NCBI GenBank assembly: GCA_036744795.1
Contig: DAIOHK010000057.1
Span: 1-11,177 of the forward strand
Direction: 5' to 3'
Origin: UBA5486 sp036744795
GTDB lineage: Bacteria; Bacillota; UBA4882; UBA10575
Length of the DNA stretch: 11,177 nucleotides
This document shows, in pieces, positions 1 through 4,961 of this stretch. Under the pieces are notes generated by a model. It searched no databases. It was not told the origin of the DNA and saw only the letters and a program-made list of their open reading frames with translations. The position numbers and the translations under genes were made by a program. The stretch's first letter is position 1; each line of letters starts with the position of its first letter.

Positions 1-70
1 AAGGGGTAAATTTGTGTGATTCTAGGCGAAAAACAGTAACAGCGCAAATAACTCTAATTCTAGGGTATTA

Positions 71-421
71 TTGGAAACAAAAAAGGAAAAAAGGGAATAT
101 TCGTTTGGGGAGACAATCGGGAAGGGTTTCAACTTATATTTTAACAATATTCTTCCATTATTTTTCATTTCATTACTTTGTCAAATACCATCGGTATTAT
201 TAATAAATTGGCAGCCTGTAGTAGTAAAGCCTGAATGGGGGAAATTAGCAGTATTTTTCTTGCTTAATACTTTTTGTCAAGGCTTTTTAAGCGCTGGTAT
301 TATCTATCTGGTCTCACGGAAGTTTTTAAAAGAACGTGAACTTTCTTTTAATCAAAATATGGGTTCTATTCTGTCATTGATTATGCCACTAATTATGCTC
401 TCAATTTTAGTTGGGATTTGA
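71..421 (+). pseudogene. C-terminally truncated multi-span membrane protein, first gene of the decayed operon
   Basis: A 116-residue product starts at TTG 71 behind a weak AGGG (62-65). It has three hydrophobic stretches (about residues 22-45, 57-80 and 97-116), and the last one runs straight into the stop codon. The opening, a short charged segment then 'GETIGKGFNLYFNNILPL', resembles the start of the large bacterial membrane proteins annotated as glycerophosphoryl diester phosphodiesterase membrane domain or DUF975-like. Those are usually two or more times longer, so the C-terminal half is probably missing. Only about 30 bp separate the stop from the RDD gene, so the lost part is not nearby in another frame. 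Function is unknown; a membrane accessory role in the RDD/SpoIIM/MoxR operon is inferred from position. A natural small membrane protein is the alternative. Confidence 0.55.
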
Positions 422-432
422 CCAAAGGGGAT

Positions 433-442
433 AAAGGAAGGA
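433..442 (+). promoter_or_regulatory. Strong Shine-Dalgarno sequence without a standard in-frame start
   Basis: AAAGGAAGGA lies 7 nt before ATT 450 and 10 nt before ATT 453, both in the RDD frame. The only standard initiator nearby is TTG 454, which is one base out of frame. The first ATG in frame (534) is about 90 bp away and would remove the conserved N-terminus. The site therefore points to an AUU start or to a one-base deletion just after the TTG. Confidence 0.5.
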
Positions 443-452
443 TCTTCTTATT

Positions 453-1178
453 ATTGAAACACCAGAAAAGATACGCTTCTCCTATCAGATCGCTGAGGTT
501 GGAACAAGGATTGCTGCATATGTAATCGACCAGATGATTCAGGCACTGATTATTCTGGCAATTATTTGGCTGGTTTTTGGTAGTGTATCTGCTGGTTTTG
601 CAAAGAGTACTATTCATTTATCGGCAGCCTTCTTTTTCATTATCTTATTTTTATTGCGCTGGTTCTATTTTGTTTTTTTTGAAATCATTATGGAAGGTCA
701 ATCTCCGGGAAAAAGAATGATGAGAATCCGTGTGCTGCGGGATAATGGAGATTCCTTAGATTGGGAGACAATTATTTTTCGTAATTTTCTACGGGCAGTC
801 GATGATTTTCCAATTGTACCTTTATTAGGTGGATTTGTGGCTTTGATTGATCCACAAAACCGGAGATTGGGAGATTTAGTGACTAATACAATTGTGGTTA
901 AAGAGATTAATCATGATTTAATACTTCCTGATTTTCAAGTCTATTTTCATAAACTTAATCCGCGGCAAGAAAGAATAGAGGCAAAATACAAACTATCTGA
1001 GCATGAATTATATATAATCCGTCGCTTTTTGAATGAACGTTATAAACTGCCGGCGGAAAAAGAAGAGGAGATGGCAAAAGATTTAGCGGATCAAGTGCGT
1101 AAAAAAATGGGAATTGAGGAAGAACCTGAGGATGCCTTTTTATTTTTAGAAAGGGTTTATTATCAACATGAAACCTAA
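453..1178 (+). CDS. RDD family membrane protein
   Basis: This is a small integral membrane protein of the RDD family, of unknown biochemical role, often encoded with SpoIIM-family, DUF4129, MoxR and DUF58 genes. Read from ATT 453 it has 241 residues. It starts 'IETPEKIRF', then shows the family Arg and Asp (R19, D26 in 'GTRIAAYVID'), two transmembrane helices (about 29-48 and 54-79), the 'GQSPGKRMM' loop (82-90), 'RNFLRAVD' (110-117) and 'RRLGDL' (137-142, the second Asp). A charged cytoplasmic tail ends in 'FLFLERVYYQHET'. All family landmarks are present, so this is the only apparently complete reading frame of the operon. The start is the problem: no ATG, GTG or TTG in frame fits the strong ribosome binding site, and starting at ATG 534 would cut off R19 and D26. 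The stop overlaps the SpoIIM-family start by 11 bp, indicating translational coupling. Confidence 0.8.
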   Translation: METPEKIRFSYQIAEVGTRIAAYVIDQMIQALIILAIIWLVFGSVSAGFAKSTIHLSAAFFFIILFLLRWFYFVFFEIIMEGQSPGKRMMRIRVLRDNGDSLDWETIIFRNFLRAVDDFPIVPLLGGFVALIDPQNRRLGDLVTNTIVVKEINHDLILPDFQVYFHKLNPRQERIEAKYKLSEHELYIIRRFLNERYKLPAEKEEEMAKDLADQVRKKMGIEEEPEDAFLFLERVYYQHET

Positions 1179-1413
1179 AACAAAAAGTGAAAGATTTGTG
1201 CTGGCAAAAAAGGAACAATGGGAAAAGTTACATCATATTGTGCTTCTTCTTAGTAAAAAGGGGTATACATCTTTATCGCCGGAGGATATTTTGGCGTTTC
1301 CCCTGATTTATCGGCTTACTTGTGCGGATCTAGCGGAAGCAAAAATGTTACAACTTTCATTTTTCACCGCTTTGTTTTGCTTTTTGGCCTTTCCGGAGAG
1401 AAAGTCCTACTGA
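1168..1413 (+). pseudogene. SpoIIM-family (DUF95) protein, N-terminal fragment
   Basis: The ATG at 1168 overlaps the end of the RDD gene. Residues 9-60 match the soluble N-terminal segment of the MoxR-associated SpoIIM-like family: 'FVLAKKEQWEKL', then 'LSPEDILAFPLIYRLTCADL' with a following 'AEAK'. That is the usual Trp-x-x-Leu then YR...DLA pattern. Family members are around 300 residues with several transmembrane helices after this segment. Here the match ends near residue 62 and is replaced by a hydrophobic run 'FFTALFCFLAFPE' and a stop. The hydrophobic run may be the signal or first helix of the next gene (DUF4129) joined by deletion. The membrane domain is lost, so no function is expected. 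SpoIIM itself acts in spore engulfment; this operon-linked branch need not. Confidence 0.7.
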
Positions 1414-1708
1414 TGAGGATGTGCGGCGGGAGTTACTGAGAATTTCAAAAGGTAACCTTTTTAATTTTTCTTTTGATAAGATAAATTTTGATTTTAATTC
1501 TTTTTTTGCAGCAACAAGTATGTTGATGTGGATAGTATTTATCCTTGCATTGCTATTGGGCAGTATGTATTTTTTGCGTAGTGTTTCTCCATATTTAAGG
1601 AATGATTTAGTGTGGAGAGATTCAAAAAAGACTTTGTTTCCAAAGAAAGATCTGGTTCAGGGTAAAAGTATTCTTAATTATCAGCAGGCTTTGAATCAAG
1701 TGCGCTTT
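1388..1708 (+). pseudogene. DUF4129-like protein, internal fragment
   Basis: The open frame includes GTG 1421 but the coding match starts earlier, at about 'SPTDEDVRRELLRI' (1403-1444). One transmembrane helix follows ('FFAATSMLMWIVFILALLLG', about 1505-1564), then a basic linker and 'ILNYQQALNQVRFL'. Acidic-basic 'EVRxxLxxIL' segment, one membrane helix and a short helical 'G.Y..AL' region is the layout of DUF4129 proteins of RDD/SpoIIM/MoxR/DUF58 operons. The N-terminal part and the conserved C-terminal region with its Arg/Gly/Thr motif are missing. At about 1709 the frame passes without a stop into MoxR sequence, so the expressed product would be a chimera. The assignment rests on topology and operon position, because the family is poorly conserved. 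Confidence 0.5.
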
Positions 1709-1867
1709 TTACAAGCGATGCAAGAGCGGATGGTAAATATTGATGGGATTGATTATCCATTAGGAGCGTTTTTTATCTGTTTTGCAACTCAAAATCCCAT
1801 TGAGATGGAAGGGACATATCCTTTGCCGGAGGCACAGAAAGATCGGTTTTTATTTTTATATTGTTAA
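1709..1867 (+). pseudogene. MoxR-type AAA+ ATPase, central fragment
   Basis: The segment reads 'LQAMQERMVNIDGIDYPL', then 'FATQNPIEMEGTYPLPEAQ' and 'KDRFLF'. This is the hallmark stretch of MoxR ATPases between Walker B and sensor 1 and beyond (consensus LLEAMQER.V..DG..YPL..FF..ATQNPIE.EGTYPLPEAQ.DRF). MoxR proteins are about 320 residues and act as ATP-driven chaperones or activators, usually with a VWA/DUF58 partner. Only about 50 residues remain: Walker A (GxxGxGKT) and Walker B (ADEINR) upstream and the whole lid domain downstream are absent. It is fused in frame to the preceding DUF4129 piece and ends at a stop three codons after DRFLF. It cannot bind ATP in the family's manner. Confidence 0.9.
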
Positions 1868-2277
1868 TTGCGCTCTGGGATCTTTTAATAACTTTACCTA
1901 AGCTCAAATATGACTTATTGATCGAAAAGATCATCCCGTTTTCCATCGGGAGAATCAATCTAATTGTTCTAAAAATCACCAATTTAACCCATGAGCGGCA
2001 AAGGATTTTTTTAAAACTAGGGGTTCCTAACTGGATAGAAGATCATACAGAAACTAAAGCGGTAGAGTTAAAGGGTTTAGCTGAAGAGAGGATTAGGTTT
2101 TTACTCAGGCCAATGCGGAGGGGTAGTTTTACAATAAATTACGTATATCTGCGAGTAGCTTCTAAATATAATTTATTTTATATTAATTTAAAGAAGAAAA
2201 TTGGTGTTACCGTAGAGGAGTTTAAAAAAGATTATGCCCTTCATTTCCAAGTTAAAACCAGAGTTTGTAGAGTCTAA
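1843..2277 (+). pseudogene. DUF58 protein, N-terminal fragment
   Basis: This frame (TTG 1861 is the first initiator) opens with the end of a membrane helix, 'FIFILLIALWDLLITL'. A beta-rich segment with the DUF58 pattern follows: 'NLIVLKITNLTHERQRIFLKL', then 'FLLRPMRRGSFTINYVYLRV' (the conserved R-P-x-R-R-G) and 'SKYNLFYI'. DUF58 proteins carry this N-terminal half before a VWA-like domain and normally work with MoxR. The match ends at about 'VEEFKKDYAL' (around 2235), near the usual 'VYP' strand, and the frame then reads 12 unrelated residues to a stop at 2277. The C-terminal half restarts in another frame at about 2236, so the central part including the metal-binding DxSxS site has been deleted. 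Confidence 0.85.
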
Positions 2278-2647
2278 TTACTCCTTGCTTTTTGATTATT
2301 TGGGAAAGGCACAGAAGAAAAGGGCTTTAATCATTCTGATCACGGATCTGCTGGATGATATAAACTATGAGCTTTTTAGAAAACGTATTAGTTGGTTAGC
2401 ACGGAAACACTTTTTCCTTCTTATTTTATTGCAGGATACTTTATTATCAAAGCATGCGAATCAAGAACTAAAGACAAGCGATGACTTATATGTTACAGCT
2501 GCAAGCCGTGAAATGTTATTAAACAGAAACAAAGCAATTTCGAAACTCAAACATTATAATATTAATGTTTTGGATCTTTTGCCTTACGAATTAACCGGGC
2601 CTTTGATCAATAAATATTTAGAAATTAAGACAAGAAACCGCCTATAA
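2234..2647 (+). pseudogene. DUF58 protein, C-terminal (VWA-like) fragment
   Basis: The open frame encodes 137 residues beginning 'MPFISKLKPEFVESNYSLLF'. It continues with the DUF58 C-terminal signature: 'KKRALIILITDLLDD' (the strand with T-D of the VWA-like fold), 'LARKHFFLLILLQD', 'AASREMLLNRNKAISKLKHY' and 'PYELTGPLINKYLEIK'. This is the standard ending of DUF58 proteins, so the C-terminus itself is intact. It lies in a different frame from the N-terminal fragment and overlaps it by 44 bp of out-of-frame sequence, and the intervening residues, including the MIDAS DxSxS motif, are nowhere in the window. ATG 2234 has a nearby GAGG (2217-2220), so a free fragment could be translated, but no function is expected. 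Confidence 0.85.
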
Positions 2648-2815
2648 ACAGAAGGAAGGCAGGTAACCGGAAAAAGTTCCTCTCTCAAGGAGTCATTACA
2701 GTCTAAATTGCTGCAAACTATTCGCCAAAACCATGATAAGTTAAGTGAAACAAGTGGCGGCTGCGCTTTATGGGAGAAACGTGAATGGGTCAAATCATTG
2801 CTACCAAAGGAGTAA
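2648..2815 (+). pseudogene. Tail remnant of the next operon gene
   Basis: Directly after the DUF58 stop, the same frame stays open for 55 codons to TAA 2813. It contains 'SSLKESLQSKLLQTIRQNHD' and ends 'SGGCALWEKREWVKSLLPKE'. There is no plausible start. The 'GGCALWEKREWV' ending is reminiscent of the C-termini of some radical SAM/SPASM-type proteins, but this is recalled by eye and weak. It most likely represents the last 50 or so residues of a further operon member whose body was deleted. Confidence 0.35.
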
Positions 2816-2857
2816 TACTAATATAATCTTTTGAAAAACTAATCATTTAAAAAAAGG

Positions 2858-2892
2858 GATAGACAACCTGTGTAATATGAAGGTTGCCTATC
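2858..2892 (-). terminator. Intrinsic terminator of the lipoprotein operon
   Basis: The arms GATAGACAACCT (2858-2869) and AGGTTGCCTATC (2881-2892) form a 12-bp stem with an 11-nt loop. In minus-strand RNA the single non-complementary position becomes a G.U pair, and the stem is followed by CC and seven U (2849-2855). In plus-strand RNA the same position is an A.C mismatch, followed only by CUAUCUUUUAC. It therefore fits best as terminator of the minus-strand lipoprotein genes, with possible weak activity for the decayed plus-strand operon. Confidence 0.8.
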
Positions 2893-2915
2893 TTTTACTG
2901 AGGAAGTTGTCTTGC

Positions 2916-3599
2916 TCAAATTGATTCTATCGTTTTATTTGATATCTCCACTTGTTTCGTTTCTAACGGTGAAATTTGTTTAAATCTGACATCAACAGGG
3001 ATTTGTGGAAAGTTTTCATCTTCAGAGTTTCCAACCCCTACGTAAAACCCGTAATATCCGCCGGTAAATGTCGTAAAATAAGAATTATCTACAACTGCCG
3101 CTTCATTCTCGTTAAAACAAACTGAGAAGATTACGTTGTTTTCTGTATTAACTTGCCGGGTGATTTTAATTTTGTTAATCTCATTTAAACCTTGATTAAG
3201 ATATTCCGATTCCATCCAGGGTAGAGAAAAGAATTCCCCATCATTCTTAGCGGAAATCCGGTACCATCCACTGGTTGTAATAAGCAGGCGGTAATAATTT
3301 TCGGGGTTTTGAAAGCAAAAAAGTATGCCATAACCCATATTTTCGTTTCCAGAGACTTTTTTCACTTCAATCTCAACAGTATCCATGGGGTCTTCATAAG
3401 AATCATTGCTCCAAGTTAAAAATCCAAAACCCAAATTGGATTTATCATTAGTGAAAAACTGAATAAAGCCATTTTCGTCTTCAACCCATTCAATTGTTTT
3501 GGCGGGAAAGGTTTTTTCGTTTGCTTTACATCCTGAAGCAGAGAGAATAAACCCGGTTAGCATGACGACGAGTAAAACACGTATAATCTTCTTAGGCAT
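2916..3599 (-). CDS. Lipoprotein with LamG/jelly-roll-like beta-sandwich domain
   Basis: A 227-residue protein with a Sec signal of lipoprotein type: 'MPKKIIRVLLVVMLTGFI', then 'LSASGC' with the lipidated Cys at residue 24. It is anchored on the outer face of the membrane. After a short linker (25-45) the rest is one beta-rich domain. The order 'MGYGILFCFQNPENYYRLLI', 'GWYRISAKNDGEF', 'GLNEINKIKIT' and 'YYGFYVGVG', ending in 'DVRFKQI', follows the concanavalin/LamG-like pattern seen in DUF1080-type and laminin-G-like domains. No catalytic residues can be pointed to; sugar or surface binding is a guess. A textbook AAGGAGG (3608-3614) sits 8 nt before the ATG. The gene lies 45 bp downstream of the NHL lipoprotein on the same strand, so the two are probably cotranscribed, with the hairpin at 2858-2892 as terminator. 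Confidence 0.8.
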   Translation of the reverse strand: MPKKIIRVLLVVMLTGFILSASGCKANEKTFPAKTIEWVEDENGFIQFFTNDKSNLGFGFLTWSNDSYEDPMDTVEIEVKKVSGNENMGYGILFCFQNPENYYRLLITTSGWYRISAKNDGEFFSLPWMESEYLNQGLNEINKIKITRQVNTENNVIFSVCFNENEAAVVDNSYFTTFTGGYYGFYVGVGNSEDENFPQIPVDVRFKQISPLETKQVEISNKTIESI

Positions 3600-3644
3600 A
3601 TTTTTGACCTCCTTATTGTTATTGGTAGTTCATGTGATAGAAAT

Positions 3645-4712
3645 TTATTGTTTCTGAAATACTATTACTTTACTATTTGCTTGATCTACAGCATAAAGTT
3701 CTCCATTGCTGCCGATGGCAACACCTTTAACACGCTTATCTATAAGGGCTAGTAACCGGCCGTTAGGATCAAATTTTTTGATGTTTTTAATATCACAAAC
3801 AAAAACATTACCGTTTAAATCTAGGCAAATACCCTGCGGATACAGAAGTTTATCCGGTTCTAGTTGCTCCAAGAGCGAACCGCTCCATGTGGAAATCCAT
3901 GCCTTGGTATTGGCATCAAACCTATGAACTCCATTCAAATCGGCAATATAAATGTAGTTATTATATTTAGCTATCCCTAGTGGATTGTAGAATTGACCGT
4001 TTTCACTACCATAAACCGGGGATGGTTTTCCAGATTCAGCGAAATGCCAACCGTTTCCTAAATAACGATCTCCCCCCCACCAACCAATAAAAGTTCCGTC
4101 CGGTGCCATTTTTTGCAAAATATGTTTTGAGCTAGCAACATAAAAGGTTCCATCTTCTTCTGCAGCCACATCATTGGAGGATACAAAATCAAAGGTACTG
4201 TCTTCAAATTTATTAAGGAGCGAATGATCTTCAATATTAAATTTGAATACTGTATTGATACAGGAAACATATAAGTAATCTCCGATAATATCGATGCCCG
4301 CGGATCCCCGAAGCATCCCGCCTATAACAGGTTGCTCCGGTGAATCAGCTTCATGCCAAGCAAAAGTATAAAGGACTTCTTCTTTATGATCTCCCCACCA
4401 GCCTAGGAATGATCCGTCAGACTCAAAATTCAAAACACGATCAGAGTCAACAATATAAACATTATTATTGTGATCAACAGTGATAGCGGAAGGCATATCA
4501 AATTGATCGGCGGTGCCCGCCCATTTCTGGTCAATAATTGGACCCGCCTCACCCCACTGATCAACTTGGACATATTTTTCAGGAAGTTCGCTCGTATTAT
4601 TGCCAGGAATGTTTCCCTTATTACTCCCTGATTTACAACCAGAAATGACAAGAATGATCAATCCGAAAATAAGTAACAACCTTTTACTAAAAGAACATTG
4701 TCTTTTCAACAT
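3645..4712 (-). CDS. NHL-repeat beta-propeller lipoprotein
   Basis: A 355-residue lipoprotein. The signal peptide has basic 'KRQCSFSKR', hydrophobic 'LLLIFGLIILVISG' and lipobox Cys26. After a Gly/Ser/Asn-rich linker (27-45) there are six NHL-type repeats at about 71-107, 137-168, 179-213, 239-278, 289-325 and 327-352. Each has the 'P.gIavD..gnvYv.D...v.kFd.dG' pattern; clear examples are 'MPSAITVDHNNNVYIVDSDR' and 'YPQGICLDLNGNVFVCDIKN'. Six repeats fit a closed six-bladed propeller, normally a binding platform with no catalysis. Repeats 1 and 3 share 'GWWG' ends. I chose ATG 4712: GAGG (4721-4724) is 8 nt upstream, whereas the longer GTG start at 4721 would lie within that site. It is divergent from the SpvB/YD gene and first in a two-gene lipoprotein operon. 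Confidence 0.88.
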   Translation of the reverse strand: MLKRQCSFSKRLLLIFGLIILVISGCKSGSNKGNIPGNNTSELPEKYVQVDQWGEAGPIIDQKWAGTADQFDMPSAITVDHNNNVYIVDSDRVLNFESDGSFLGWWGDHKEEVLYTFAWHEADSPEQPVIGGMLRGSAGIDIIGDYLYVSCINTVFKFNIEDHSLLNKFEDSTFDFVSSNDVAAEEDGTFYVASSKHILQKMAPDGTFIGWWGGDRYLGNGWHFAESGKPSPVYGSENGQFYNPLGIAKYNNYIYIADLNGVHRFDANTKAWISTWSGSLLEQLEPDKLLYPQGICLDLNGNVFVCDIKNIKKFDPNGRLLALIDKRVKGVAIGSNGELYAVDQANSKVIVFQKQ

Positions 4713-4961
4713 CAAGATCACCTCATTTTATATTTATTCCCAATTCTTTAGATGTTACTCTTCATAACAATAATCGGAAAAAATTAGAATATCTTGAATT
4801 AAATTAACTAAAAATAGAAAATATCCCTTAATAACTAATATCTATTTGTCGATACAAATAATGTCATAGTTATATTTTTACTTTTAACCTAAAAATTCTT
4901 CAACATGCTAAAAATAACTGTTCTATTTAAGATAAAAGAGTCAAAAAAGGGGGATACCAAA
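4713..4961. other. Divergent AT-rich intergenic control region
   Basis: About 240 bp between the divergent lipoprotein operon and the SpvB/YD gene contain no open frame of note. They hold the inverted repeat at 4843-4860 and the ribosome binding sites of both flanking genes. A possible plus-strand promoter is TTGTCG (4846-4851) with TATATT (4871-4876), but the 19-nt spacing is poor and the sequence is so AT-rich that chance matches are likely. No convincing minus-strand promoter was found by eye. Confidence 0.5.
4843..4860. promoter_or_regulatory. Inverted repeat, candidate operator
   Basis: TATTTGT and ACAAATA are perfect reverse complements separated by CGAT. The repeat sits in the middle of the divergent intergenic region and overlaps the only passable -35-like hexamer (TTGTCG). 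The size and symmetry suit a dimeric helix-turn-helix repressor, which could govern one or both directions. No regulator gene is seen nearby, and an AT-rich region can produce such a palindrome by chance. Confidence 0.35.

Noticed and set aside
12..203. A 63-codon plus-strand open frame at the left edge
   Set aside because: It overlaps the membrane protein fragment in another frame; basic and aromatic composition typical of AT-rich shadow frames.
1345..2250. Explaining the broken operon by sequencing frameshifts
   Set aside because: Restoring any frame does not bring back Walker A/B, the MoxR lid, the SpoIIM membrane domain or the DUF58 MIDAS region; the residues are absent from all six frames nearby. 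A one-base error remains possible only for the RDD start.
4719..4721. GTG as start of the NHL lipoprotein
   Set aside because: It falls within the GAGGTGAT region that serves as ribosome binding site for ATG 4712, which gives a standard lipoprotein signal peptide.
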